From Dolomedes plantarius (lineage: Eukaryota; Arthropoda; Arachnida; Araneae; Dolomedidae): 64,000 bases of DNA. Both the position numbers and the translations under genes were made by a program. The notes below the pieces were generated by a model, which searched no databases, was not told the origin of the DNA, and saw only the letters and a program-made list of their open reading frames with translations. The stretch is taken from assembly GCA_907164885.2 (NCBI GenBank), contig OU015495.1:2686808-2750807 (forward strand), written 5' to 3'. Shown here piece after piece: positions 1 to 12,833 of the stretch (position 1 is its first letter; every line of letters begins with the position of its first letter).

Positions 1-1308
1 CTCCTCGTTGGAGATTTCAAGACCTTTGGCCCCTAACCTACTATTTTAGAACATCGAGATTACACGAAACCAAGTCGGCGAGAAAGGATAATAGATTTCA
101 TTTCTAAAATTCTGTATATGAAACCGCTTACCTAACAACGGTTTACTCAGTTTCCAACATAGGAATGAAAGTAGGTGAGAATGATTTACTGATTTACTCA
201 AACAATAAACAAACAGGACAAAATAATATAAACAAACATGAACTTTAATTCCCTGATACCAATAGCTTTGATTATCCAGAGAGCTTGAAATTTTTATAAG
301 AAGGTTATTAGTTATAAGCTGGTTACCAACGAAAGCTTCATTAGAAAAAAAAAGGAAGAAGAGAAAAAAAAAAGTCTTCTGTCCTTTTTTTCGCGTGTCT
401 ACGAATCCCTGGCAGCTTCCATGATCTCCGTTTCACGGTGTTACTTGTCAATTGCTTTTCAAAATATTTTGACTGGGATGTCTCCATTTACTGTATATAG
501 CTTCCTCCTTCCATTTCTATCATTCTCGGCTCCAAACTATTTATAGATCCCATCGTCGATATATACTAGACACAAATGCGCTTATGAAACTATGGGAAAT
601 TTGAATCGCTCGCTCTTGAAACAATTCTGTCGAGGAAAACGGGATTCCTACGAAAAATTAAACAATGCAGAGTTTTAAGTGATCAATTAAAGTATTTATT
701 CAGAACGTGTATTGTATTGAGTTGATTCCTCATATTGTCTTTTTTATAGTAAAAATTCAAGAAGATTACGGGGTTTTCTCGTTTAAAGTTTTTTTTGTGT
801 TGAAAGCCTATTGTGTTAGTAAAAGCAGTTAACGAATCTTTCATGGTATTAACTCATTACTTTTTGCTTTACGTAATTATTTGGATCTAGCTATTTCTCT
901 TTTAAAGAAAAGAATTTTGGAAGGTATAGTGTTGTGTTTGGTCTTATTTTGTTATGCGTATGTTGCCAAACATTGCGATTAATTTCCTGTTCACTTTAGT
1001 TTCCATAGCACCGCAACAAGAAATATATACGATCGCGTGGCAGTGTTCCATAAGAGTTGTCGAATCTCTTGCATTACTGAATTCTTTACAACCGTTTGCT
1101 GCTGCTGTTTAAATTCAAAGAAGAAAAGGTTAGAATATTTAATCTAAAAATATATGTAGGCTTTAAGCCTGAATTCGTTGAAAAGAAAATTTCAGGAAAT
1201 TTTTAATCCAACAAGATAGTCGTTTATATTTCTCTTTCCTGTCTTTGGTGTTACGGCTAGAGTTCTGTTTGCCCAAGCTACCCTTTTCTAGGCTTGCGTT
1301 CCATCATT
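1..1308. other. no gene recognised
   Basis: AT-rich sequence with short homopolymer runs. No open frame of note, no tRNA-like boxes and no element ends were recognised. Confidence 0.6.
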
Positions 1309-1316
1309 GTCTAACA

Positions 1317-1779
1317 CAGGGATTCCCAACCTTTTTACGTTTGAGGCACCCTTGTTTGAAGTTCAGTTTTTTTCAATTTTTTCAATATTAAACCAAAGCG
1401 GAATTTAGATCAGGGACATCTCAAATTTGAGCTCAAATAAATACTTAATGCATAGATAATTTTATTAATTTATTGAAAGATATAAGTAACAAACACCAGA
1501 ATAGAATATAATAAAACAGTTTCAAAAATAGCTATGGACTCAGTATAGGATTACACTAGAGGACTGCAATCGAAAGCACTAAGAATATTTTTGTTTTATT
1601 AATGGGAGACTTGCGATTGGTATTTGGAGAACAAATGTTTGATATCAACTTAATATTTATTTTAAGAGGGCCCAACTAATTTTTTTTTTTGTTTATCTGT
1701 TTATCCCCCCCCCCCCCCCCAAAAAAAAAAAAATTCGCTCCACCCTATAGTGCTGGTGCACACCGGTTGAAAACCACTA
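1317..1779. mobile_element. non-autonomous hAT element
   Basis: The left end reads CAGGGATTCCCAACC and the reverse complement of the right end reads TAGTGGTTTTCAACCGG, the usual hAT pattern of a CAGNGGTTCTCAACC-like terminus. Flanking 8-mers GTCTAACA (1309-1316) and CTCTAACA (1780-1787) match at 7 of 8 positions and fit the 8-bp duplication made by hAT transposases. The interior is AT-rich without a reading frame and carries a C-run followed by an A-run near 1705-1732. Confidence 0.7.
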
Positions 1780-1787
1780 CTCTAACA

Positions 1788-2485
1788 GCTGTAATTCAAT
1801 TGGAATTTTCTTCGCCAGAGAATAAATACCTCTATAGATGCGGTATAAATACATATAGGCTTTTCTCTCCAGGATACCCTATGTATTAGACAGATTTTAT
1901 GACTATGTTCTGAAAGTGGTTTTCTGTTTAGAAAAATATAATAAAGCTGTATAATCAACTAGACGCTTTCTGGATGCCTTGAGGATAGCTGGTGATTTTA
2001 TGTTTGAAGCATATATTTTTCCATATTTCTGGACTTTTAGACATATTGTAGCATATTTTAGTTAATGATAGTACAATTTTTCTGAAAATTTTCTGTGGTA
2101 CGCGGGTAATCTCTTTCATATCATAGAGTAGCAAGTTGTGTAAAGCCTTGCAAATGTTAAAATTCAGTGTTAACTAGTGGTAATTTTCCGCTCAGTATTT
2201 TGCTAATCATAGATTAGTAAATGCATATTTTGAATTAATTTTTCTGCGTTTGAAAATAGATCTTGAAAATCAATGCTCGTGTTTTTCATAAAACTTTTTA
2301 TTTTAATTCATTCTTTACCAAAAATCATTTTCAATTTGGCAGGTATCTATATTTTAAATCCCTTTTCATTAATTTGGGGGGTTACTACAGTCGCATATAA
2401 TCGTCCTTTTTGGCGGTCCGGTCCGCATAAAATACCGCAGCCTTTAAATCTAACTGCATCAAAATTACACTAAGCTTTTACTTTT
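1788..2485. other. no gene recognised
   Basis: AT-rich single-copy-looking sequence. A 66-codon open frame at 2273-2473 has no recognisable motif and is treated as chance. Confidence 0.5.
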
Positions 2486-2672
2486 TTAACGTAGGATTAC
2501 ATTTCTCAATGACGGTGCTTCGGAGAGAAAAAAAATTGTCCTGAGTCGCGAGGTATAATTTTGGCAGCGTGCCAACCCCCCCCCTCCCCCCCCAAAAAAG
2601 AGAGGTAAGCAAACGATAAGTAATCCTACTTTAATACCCCGCGGTAGTTTCGTTAGGAGACTATCTGAAATA
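2486..2672 (+). mobile_element. TTAA-flanked repeat, family B, copy 1
   Basis: Starts TTAACGTAGGATTAC and has the inverse GTAATCCTACTTTAA at 2620-2634, so a 149-bp unit is bounded by TTAA on both sides. Homology with copies at 31523-31736 and 46958-47191 continues about 40 bp past the right TTAA (through GAGACTATCTGAAATA), so the true right boundary may lie near 2672. No coding potential; the interior holds C/A homopolymer runs. The superfamily is unknown; TTAA targets suggest piggyBac-type mobilisation. Confidence 0.6.
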
Positions 2673-3984
2673 CTTTTTTTTCTTTTCACTTTTTACCACT
2701 TAGTTTCAAAACTCGGAAATAAATATTAAAGAATAATCGTGTTCTGTGTTTTGAACTTGCAATGTTAAAGAGGAAGCAGTAAGATCTACACTTTACAGAA
2801 TGGAGGCATAAATGTAGTTGAAATTCAAGGTCATATTTTACTAGATTGATTAGATTTTGAAACAATTCTGCTAGAGACAAAACGAAAATTTATATTTGGG
2901 GCAAACAACCATAGCAGTTCCTATAGAATTGATTTGACTCAATAAGCACGATAGAACTACGTTTTTATCGATGGGCTCCATGTATGCAAAATCTAGTTAA
3001 ATTTCTTTTTTACCACGTTTTTATTAACTCGCATTCTTGTTTGTCCAGCCCAAATCTTGCAATCGACTTTTAACTAACTTCCCGACTAGCTAGACATTTT
3101 AAACTTTTAGAATAGCTCAGGACACGATGAAAATGCATTCTTTTAATACTTTTAGCCATCTTTAATCAGAAAAATCCGGAAGGTGGCGCTTCGATCGAAT
3201 TCAATGCTTGCACTTTTGCGTAACGGCGTTTGACGATTTTGAAAACAGAATACATGTGAATTTAGTTTGTTTACAAAAATATTGTGCGAAAATTTTAAAA
3301 AAATTATAAAAGTTAGCAGTTTATAAAGTCTGTGGATAGTGGAAACGACTAAAAAGTGATTAAAATTAAATAAAAGAAAGTGAAAAAGAATAATTTAGTG
3401 AAGGTTTGTGCAATTAAGAGTGAAAAGGAGAGAGAAATAAAAATAAATGCAAGTGAAAAATAATTAAATAGGATAATATTAAAATTGTGATTTGGCGAAA
3501 TAAGAGGTCTTTCCAGTAAGTTTCGAGCAGTCAAACTAAGTCAACTACACAGTCCTTCCAAAGTTCTAACTCGGCTTAATGCGACGTAAGCCTGTCCCTT
3601 GGAGAAGAGTTTTTTTCCAGAGGTACAGAGCTGCGTGGTTCACGGTACATCCTTACATTTTGAGCACAGAGCAGGCCGATCATTTTCTTTCAAGTTGATG
3701 GGATAATTCATCAAAATAATTTTAAAAAAGTATTTATTAATACATAGAATTGTCATGTTTATATGATTCAACAGAAAATTTAAATACGTGGTATATAAAA
3801 AGTTCTTTTTATCTTGTAATTATTCTCTCTCCAGTCCATATTTAAGTCTCTTTAATAAGGGCTACCAACAATGGAAATCAATACTTGCAATTTCTCAAAA
3901 AACATACTCGTATATGGTATATTCCATTCCTTTGTAATCGTTCTATGATTATCCATATAAGGTACCTATGCTTTTTATTGTAAA
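2673..3984. other. no gene recognised
   Basis: AT-rich sequence without recognised element ends or coding motifs. Short open frames on the minus strand (2686-2880, 3349-3534) are low-complexity. Confidence 0.5.
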
Positions 3985-4764
3985 CTAGTTGAAAACCCGC
4001 ACTTCTCTGCGGAGTACATTCAAATTAAATACAACGGTCAATGTATGCAATTAATGCCAAAAAAAATAAATATACATATACATTTATAATAAATACGACG
4101 ATCAATGTATACAATTGATGTAAAAAAACAAAAATATATATTTATAAAAAAATCGTAAGGGATATTTTTATAGACAAAATAATGTAGAAGAAAATATTCA
4201 AATTAAATGTAATAGGACATACTAAATATAGTAAAGTTAATATAGTACAGTTTGAGGAACATAATATCTTTTATTGTATTTTAATATTTTTTTGGATAAT
4301 TTCCAATCGTCTGCCGCATTAACAAGAATTTTTTTTTATCTATTTAGTTGTTATGCACGTGACGATAAATTTATTTAAAGTACCAGAAAAAGAAATCACG
4401 TGATCGGCATTTAATAAATTAAATTGTAAAAATTAATCTTTAAAAATTCACCAAAATGGAGGCAAATATTCGAAAAGGATCTCATTTTAAAGGAATTTTT
4501 ATGATCTTTCTTACGGTATAAATTTCATAACCCTCAAATTATTATTTTAAATGCAAACTTAAAAAAAGTTACTAAAACAGATTAAAAATTTAATTTTAAA
4601 AAATCTAAGAAGAATTTTTCAAAAATCTTTCTTAGTGCACCCCTACACCATAAGAAGAATCGCCATGCAAAATTTCGGCCCTTTAGGTCCAGCGGTTTGG
4701 TCTGTGCGTTGTATGTCAGTCAGTCAATCAGTCAGTCAGTGAGTCGTTTAATATTTATATAATA
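3985..4764 (-). mobile_element. Helitron-like non-autonomous element, copy 1
   Basis: Read on the minus strand it ends in GCGGGTTTTCAACTAG followed by T, with a GC-rich hairpin just upstream, the Helitron 3' signature. The (ACTG)n tract typical of the family's 5' region is at 4713-4744, but the outermost 5' end (ACAGTTCCG and the TC terminus) has decayed. The body matches the other six copies, including the block around AAATCACGTGATC. No RepHel protein is encoded. Confidence 0.7.
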
Positions 4765-4789
4765 TGGCAATTTAAGTAGGCTGGACACA

Positions 4790-5197
4790 AAATCTTCAAA
4801 AACCATTGTAATGACTTTTTCTACAGTTGCGGACGTTTTTCATATTTTTCTGTACAAAATCGAGGGAGAAATTTATATCTTGTATAGGTTTACCGTACGG
4901 AGACTTTGGAAACAATAAATAAATAAACAAATAAATAAAATTCAGAAAAAAAAAATGTTTTTGTTCATTAAACTAAAACTTGAGGGAGTCGCGACTAGCG
5001 CACTTTACAAAAATATAAAAACCACTTTTAAAAATTGAGCGTTTCCTAGAAGCAACATTATTTAGAACAATGATTCGCATTTAATACGAGCAGCGAGACC
5101 TAGATGCCTATTTGGTGAAATAACGTGTCCTTAAATTCAAATACATAATCAGATTCAATTCGACGGGGAAAGAAAGCATCTCTCTCTGCAATTACTC
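4790..5197 (+). repeat. unclassified interspersed repeat D, copy 1 (5' part)
   Basis: Shares with 33538-34090 the ordered blocks TTTTTCATATTTTTCTGT, TTTCCTAGA-GCAA, ATTATTTAGAA and TTGGTGAAATAACGT. It carries an (AAATA)n-like tract near 4911-4938 resembling a SINE tail. A SINE splits this copy; it resumes at 6142. Class unknown. Confidence 0.5.
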
Positions 5198-5212
5198 TAA
5201 AAATTCAATGCG

Positions 5213-6126
5213 GGCTCGGTCCTAGCTTCCTAGCGGTAGCGCGTCGGCTTTCAGTGATGAGGGTACTCTCACCGAATCCCGACAAGCGCCGTTAAGGCTG
5301 CTATGTACTAACCCCATTGGATTCACTCACCTCAATGTTAACCTATGGAGAAAATTTGTCCACAGATTGCCGACTTGGATTCAAAATTTTTTTTTAAAAA
5401 ATTGTACTCTGTCATAGAGAAAGAAATTTTACATTTATGTACATTTTTCGTTTTTTTAAAAATTGCAATTAATATTTTAAAATTTAAATTATTCGGGGAA
5501 AAATCTGGTATAGTGTGTTTTAAACGCTCATAAATTCCTTCTGTGGACGAAATTTATAAAATGAATCCTGTAGCGCCTTGCAGAAAAGTTCAGGCTATCT
5601 GACAATACCAATTTTATTTGATTATCAGCATTTATGTGCCTGTAAATAGTTGACAAAAATATATTTTAAATAAAAAATTTGGGGACAGCCGTTAATCGCC
5701 CTATATAGAGAGAGCCATTACAATCCCTCAAAATGTCAATCCTAAGGGGGGTTGGAATTCTCGAACTATCAACTGGACTCCTCCCACCACAAGAGTCTGC
5801 AAGAAGAGGAAAGGGGAAATATGATATTTTTTCTTAGTACATAACAGCCTTAAATACCTCCATGTATAGGCCAGATATGGACATGTGAAATCCGTAGACC
5901 GGAAAGCCCCTTTATGAGGTCAGAGAGATTGGGAGAGAGTACGATCTCTCAGAGTCACTCCTGGGGGTGCTCGGTCAAAATTGCGGTGGCACCTGGCTAA
6001 ATCGGGTTCCGACACTTGTGGTGCCATTATAAACCGGAGCCGCCCCCCCCTCAGCCCGCTAGCCTATATGAACCTGGTCTGGAATAAAATCCGGCCAGGG
6101 GGCATTAGAAACAACAACATCAACAA
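5213..6126 (+). mobile_element. tRNA-derived SINE, family E, copy 1 (interrupted)
   Basis: An exact 15-bp target duplication, TAAAAATTCAATGCG, lies at 5198-5212 and 6127-6141. The head contains an A-box-like TAGCGGTAGCGCG and a B-box-like CACCGAATCCCG; the 3' end is a CAA-rich tail (AACAACAACATCAAC). A TTAA-flanked element (5292-5853) is inserted just after the tRNA-like head. Aligning with the copy at 33643-33955 shows the head and tail were continuous before that insertion. Mobilised in trans by a LINE, by analogy with known SINEs. Confidence 0.75.
5292..5853 (-). mobile_element. TTAA-flanked element, family A, copy 1
   Basis: Terminal inverted repeats TTAAGGCTGCTATGTACTAA and its complement end at TTAA on both sides (5292-5295 and 5850-5853). 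About 562 bp, matching 15369-15930 and 46407-46961 in opposite orientation. No transposase. TTAA targets are typical of piggyBac, although the terminus GG rather than CCC is not the classic one. Confidence 0.75.
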
Positions 6127-6141
6127 TAAAAATTCAATGCG

Positions 6142-6240
6142 ACGCGATAAGTAGGACCGAGGATATGAATAGATTAGGTAGAGCGCGATATGCCGTAGTC
6201 CACAGCTAGAGTGTTAAATCATGCTATAGAGCTTTCTTCT
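6142..6240 (+). repeat. unclassified interspersed repeat D, copy 1 (3' part)
   Basis: Continuation of the host repeat after the family E SINE, beginning with the second copy of the 15-bp duplication. No reading frame. Confidence 0.4.
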
Positions 6241-6277
6241 TTACGACTATACACTAACTGAATGTTTTTGAAAATTA

Positions 6278-6893
6278 TCTCTATATATAAAACAGTTCCG
6301 TAACTAACTGACTGACTGACATACAACGCACAAATCAAACTGCTGGACCTAAAGGGCTGAAATTTTGCATGGCGATTCTTTTTATAGTGTAGGGGTGCAC
6401 TAAGAAAGATTTTTGAAAAAATTCTTTTTAGGTTTTTTAAAATTAAATGTTTAAGCTGTTTTAGTAACTTTCTTTAAGTTTGCATTTAAAATAATAATTT
6501 GAGGGATATGAAATTTATATCACGAGAAATACCGTAAAAATTCCTTTAAAATGAGATCTTTTTCGAATCTTTACCTCTATTTTCTGTTTTTTGGTGAATT
6601 TTTAAAGATTAAATTTTAGAATTTAATTTATTAAATGCTGATCACGTGATTTCTTTTTCTGGTACTTTAAATTAATTTATCGTCACGTCCTTAACAATGA
6701 AATAGACAAAAAAATATTTTTCCCTTGCTAATGCGGCAGACGATTGGACATTATCCAAAAAAATATTAAAATACAGTAAAAGTTATGTTCCTCAAACTGT
6801 ACTATATTAACTGCACTATATTCTTTAGTATGTCTTATTAGATTTAATTCTTCTACATTATTTTGTCTATAAAAATATCTCTTACGAATTTTT

Positions 6894-6969
<76 letters not shown>

Positions 6970-7100
6970 CATAAATTGTATACATTGATCGTCGTATTTA
7001 TTATAAATATATATATTTATTTTTTTGGCATTGATTCCATACATTGACCGTTGTATTTAATTTGAATGTACTCCGTATCGAAGTGCGGGTTTTCAGCTAG
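6278..7100 (+). mobile_element. Helitron-like non-autonomous element, copy 2
   Basis: Starts TCTCTATATATAAAACAG, then an ACTGACTG tract, and ends GTGCGGGTTTTCAGCTAG. It is preceded by A (6277) and followed by T (7101), the A/T insertion preference of Helitrons, with no target duplication. A GC-rich hairpin (CCGTATCGAAGTGCGG) sits about 10 nt before CTAG. The (AT)n tract at 6899-6966 is internal. No protein is encoded. Confidence 0.8.
6899..6966. repeat. (AT)n microsatellite inside Helitron copy 2
   Basis: Uninterrupted AT dinucleotides at the place where the other Helitron copies carry only a short TATATA run. Confidence 0.95.
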
Positions 7101-7347
7101 TATAGTTATATAGAGCAATTTTTCTCTTTACTGTCTGTGCATTTCTTGCAATGCATTTTTATTTCAATTCTTCTCAGACTGGACTGGAATTTTTCTTTAA
7201 AAGGACATCCAAAGATTCGACGGAATTAAACATAGCATTCCGTTGTTCTATTTTAATTAAATTTGTTTCCAAAATTTTAAATTGAGGGTAAAATGTAGGA
7301 AATATTTTTTCGGAAGCAAAAATTACTGCAAAAAGATTTTTTCCCCT

Positions 7348-8189
7348 TTGAGGGGACTGCGGACCTTAAAAAAAAAATCAATTTTTTTCTTACTCCATAG
7401 AATTTATTTCCCAAATTTCATAGTATCTTATACAAAAGCAATATGCAAATATTTTGTTTTATAAAAGTTATTAACATTTAAACTTTGTAAACAAAAATCT
7501 GTCAAGAAAAATCTAAAAGTTAATTTTTAACAATACATATTATTCAAGGACAATTCTACTGAAATATGAAGCTAATTTGAGCAAAATGTTATATATTTGA
7601 TTAGAGGAATTTTGGAGCTTCTTATAAGTGAGCATTAAAGGTAGGTTCAGAAAAAACTTTACATTTTTCTCAAAACAAATTTTTTCATGTTTTTTATGTC
7701 TTCAAAATGCTCCTTGCGTCTCATTTTTTGTTCAAATTTTACGATATTTCAAAGAGACCGTCGTGGAACTTGTTCCAACAAATCTGTGTATCCTTTTAAG
7801 TATGCGAGTTTATTAAGTACTGTCGATAAGTTTCAATATATAGCGATACATGAAATTTTGCTGAAAATTCTGTTAATTTATAAAAAAATACGTATAAAAA
7901 ATGAACTTACCATCCAATTATAAAATGGACACACAGATTTGTTCCTATGTTACTATTGAATAATATGAAACAAATATTAAATGGAAATACTCAAATTTGT
8001 GACGTATGGAGCATTTTTAAAAGTTTTTGAAAATTTTGAAAATTAAGTTTTAAAAAGTTAAAAAATAAAATTTTACAGTTTTTTTTTGATATTTCAAAAA
8101 TTCATGTTGTGATGTATGTCAAAACAAAATTTCTTGACTGAACGACAAAAATTAAAAAGGAAATTTTTTTAAGTCCACCGTCCCCTTAA
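7348..8189. mobile_element. TTAA-flanked element, family C
   Basis: Left end TTGAGGGGACTGCGGACC, with TTGA probably a mutated TTAA. The reverse complement of the right end is TTAAGGGGACGGTGGACTT, with TTAA at 8186-8189. The roughly 840-bp interior is AT-rich with small chance frames only. Confidence 0.6.
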
Positions 8190-8764
8190 AGTGATTAAAA
8201 GTTTTATAATTTATTTTTAAATTATATATAATTTAAAATGCTAGAAATTTTCCAATACATTAAAGCGATTATTCAAATACAGATATTGGTTTATAAGATA
8301 TAACAAAAACTATACTAGCTTAAAATTTTATCTTCAAGAACTTTTCTAAAGAAAATTTCAAATTATTTCGAGTATTTTTATTCGCATAGTGATCATCCGT
8401 TCTAAACCCCTTTTAGTGACAATGATGATGTATCGAAATCGGACAAGACGTGTGTGTAAAAGTAAAGAACCGATATGACGTCATAGAAGAACAACTTTAA
8501 ATGTCTTCAGTGAAAATAGTTATAGGTCATCCCCCCTACCTCGACATAAAAGAAATAGATAAACATTTCTTTGAAAATCGTCCTAAAACGCTTCAAACCA
8601 GATGTAGTAATTCTTGAGAGACCTCATTAACTATTACTAGTTTTTCAAAGACGACTGCCGAAGCTGAGAATTCTGGTCTTTCGGCACAAGAGGTCAGCGG
8701 GATCACGTCTCTCGGTTTTAATAGATACTTGTAGCCTTTCAGAATCCGCTTTCTACTGAAGACT
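8190..8764. other. no gene recognised
   Basis: No element ends, tRNA-like boxes or coding motifs recognised. Confidence 0.5.
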
Positions 8765-8951
8765 GTCTAGCCCACTGGTTCTCAAATTTCCCGTGGTCAA
8801 GAGCACATCGAAGTTTTTAGAGAGCATGGCGGGCCCAACCAATGGTTTTTGTATACCCGATGATCATTATTTACATAATAGAAATATTTTTTTATTCAAC
8901 AGTACGTTGCCAACCTTCTAACATTATTAAAAGGATTATGTTTTGAAATAT

Positions 8952-9169
8952 GCCGCCCACATGGTGTAGTGGTTAGTGTTCTTGGGCTTGGGTCCCGAGA
9001 AAGGCTTGGTCGTTTTCGTGTCGTCCCCCTCATAGGGAGCAATGTTGGCTTACCTATATGGTGCTCCCATATTAAGGTAGCCAGTAAAATAGCGGTGAAT
9101 AACAAAACGGGAATGCCTAATGACAAGTGCCTCCGCATTAGACTAAAACTAAATAAATAATTTTTTTAA
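8952..9169 (+). mobile_element. tRNA-derived SINE, family A, copy 1
   Basis: The tRNA-like head ATGGTGTAGTGGTTAG matches an A-box and the middle block CTTGGGTCCCGAG replaces a decayed B-box. The body (GTCGTCCCC, GTAGCCAGTAAAATAGCGG, GACAAGTGCCTCCGC) matches the minus-strand copy at 20336-20552. The tail is (TAAA)n-like. Imperfect duplications ATGTTTTGAAATAT (8938-8951) and ATGCTTTGAAGTAT (9170-9183) flank it. Confidence 0.7.
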
Positions 9170-9637
9170 ATGCTTTGAAGTATAATTTTTTTAAAAATTA
9201 TGCTTAAATTTATGTTTTTTAAAAAAAAAAACCTTCTTTTTTTTTTTTTTTTTTTTAAAGAAGCATAAATAAACCGTGTTTTAAGCACTTTCACTCATCG
9301 CAGTAAATAATAAAATATTTAAAAGAAATTTCAAAACAAAGTCGGGTGCATTCTAACACAGCGGTTCCCAACCGGTGGGTCGCGGAAGGGTTACAGGTGG
9401 GTCGCGACTCGATCCTAAAACTATTAAAATGGTCTTTGTGTACTTTTATAATTGTAGTTTTTATCTTCACCTAGGAACACTTGTTAGTGAGTATGAAACC
9501 ACTCGTTGCATATATTGCAAACATATATCGATTGTTAAATAAATAACTGTTTTGCTACAAAATGCTTATATTTTGTCAACCATTTTCAAATCAGAACACA
9601 AATTGTTTATCAATAATCAATCTGTATCTTCAAAAAA

Positions 9638-10401
<764 letters not shown>

Positions 10402-10593
10402 CAATATTTGATAGTAAATTACATATACATAAGGAAGGGATACAATACAAATAATGTTTTTTACTCCACCATGGACCGATGGACCGCGTAGGTATTCCGA
10501 TAAGGAAAGGTGGGTCGCCAGCTGAAAAAGGTTGGGAACCACTGTTCTAACACCTTCGCGGGCGTACTAGGGTTGAGAACCATTGGTCTAGCC

Positions 10594-12833
10594 CTTTTTG
10601 CGTGGAAAGCAAACGTATTCAAACTTTAGCACTGGATTTCATGAGGATGATAGAACCTCTGGCTTAATGTGGTCAAATTCATCCGGGCGCCCGCGAATAT
10701 CAATAACATCGTCGTGAGAAATTTTCCTGAATCGCGAAAATAAACACATCCGCCATCAATGAACCATTCTGTATGCATAGGATTCCAGCAAAAGAAGAAA
10801 TTCTCAGCTCCAACTGTTTGCTTCTGCTCCATTTTCAGCATTTTATTAAAAAATGTTTAAGGAAAACATAAATTGGAAAGGAAATTGAGGAAACAGAAAG
10901 ATTCTAAGGTAGAAAGCATCCCTCACGATGACGTAGTATTACAAATTCTCACAGTTTTTACCGTTTCCATGAAAAGAGATTTAAATCGTGTTGATGGCAT
11001 TGTCTTTTAAACTATATAAGACAAAAAGTAGGGAAACTGGAAAAGCAGGTTTCGAGAAATAATTTTCAATTTAACTGTATGAAACTTATTTTTATCTGCA
11101 TCATTTCCCACTTGTGTGAAAGCTAACGTATGTCTTTAAACCTATGCAGTAGCAATCATCTTACGCGCTGGATTGTCATTTTCCCTTGATAATATCAATA
11201 GTCATTTCTCTCAACATAAATACAGATTATTTTCACAAAAATAGACAGACCCTACCTTCCGTTCTATAAATGAATAGAAATCAGGAGCCCACAATGCATT
11301 TTTGCCGAGCTACCTACCCACATCTCGTAGGCAAACACGTTTCTAAAATCTGCGAATTGGGTTATCGTCTGCGAAATCTCCCCGACCTTTCACCCCCAGT
11401 GGAATTCTTTTTCTCGTTCCCCCGTATTCCACTTCCGACGATGACAACTGGTGGAACCCGTTCTCTCCGATGGGGTGGCAGACAGTTCAAGTTCTCTCTG
11501 ATCCACTGACCTACACTGCGTAAAGCACTGGATCTCAGCCCATCTTCGCGCGGATCTGATTATCCGATAAGAAGCGGAAGAATTCAATTGTAAACATGGA
11601 CAATGGGAGGATAACGCTCGCCTCAAATTCAATCAGCTCGATGATTGGCAATTACGCGGGAGAAAAGATCGATGCTCAACGAAGTACTATCAGCCTATGC
11701 AAGGATTACACGAGGCTACCCATCCTAAACAACCTGCCATTTTACGGTTTGTCTCACTGAAAAAATACAATGTCGAATAGATATTACGCAAGGTCGTATG
11801 TTGCGCAATATGACATGCACTTGAACTTTCGTCTCAAGACACATAGTCTTTTAATGCCCATTCAAACGATAAAATTGCCCATGCCCATAAACAAGCTGAA
11901 AATTTAAAAATAATTCCATCATATTCGTAAAAAATTAACACATATATCAAATGTTTCGCTAAAGGGGAAATTTACACAGCTCTTGAATAAAATCCCAATA
12001 AAACTGGCGGCTTCTCTAGGCAACTTGGACCTTTGTCTCCAAAACTGGCCATAAAAATGCTGTGGCTCTAATTTTTTTTCAGAAAAATGTTCTTCTTTTA
12101 TGTTAAAAGGGCATTTTTAAAGGAGAAAAAAAGCCTTATTCTAGAAATTTAATTGCGACTTTTTTCGCTTAAATTTGTTTTTTGAAATTATCTTATCTTT
12201 CCAGCTAGTTTGGGGAGATTTCGTTTGGTAGATTGAAAATAATCGTTATGTTCCAGACATTTAACGGCCTTTAGATGCTTATATAATGGCGATAATAGGT
12301 TAAAAAAGCTCCTGATCCTACCCTTTCCAGTCGAAGAAAATTTAGGAGATATTTCCGATGAACATGTAGATAGGCTATATCACTAAAATAAAAGGAATGT
12401 TTTTTAAGTCCATTTATGTTCAGTGCAGATGCATAAGACACAACTGAAAGTTTTCATATTTGAAAAGGATTTTAACATAAAAAAAAGAATATTTTAATTT
12501 CGTAAAGTTCCTTGGCTCTGTTAGAACTGAGGGTCGACAGTGAAAAATTAATGTCATATTTCGATTGCCAAAGATATATAGTTGGACCAAGTTTTAAAAT
12601 TTTAGAAAAAGGGGAAAAAGCAAAGTTAGCTAAAGGGGAAAATGTCAGCCTAAATAAATGGTGTGTTACATTAAAGTATTCTTTAAAATTTGGATTAAGC
12701 ATCAGGGAAAAAACGAAACTGATTTATTGCACTAAACAAAAGCCACTGATTGTGCTGTATCTGTTATGTAAGCAAGTAGAAGCAGAAAGTTTATAGGCTT
12801 AAAGTCTTCATGGCACAACCCGACGACATGATA
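10594..12833. other. no gene recognised
   Basis: More mixed base composition than elsewhere, especially 11270-11760. Open frames of 67-94 codons (10626-10841, 11270-11509, 12512-12796) show no known motif and could be chance. An undetected small exon cannot be excluded. Confidence 0.4.

Noticed and set aside
6853..7044. Open frame dominated by alternating Tyr-Ile
   Set aside because: Translation of an (AT)n microsatellite inside a Helitron copy. The same applies to frames at 9552-9914, 21950-22634, 26325-26623 and 54633-54848.
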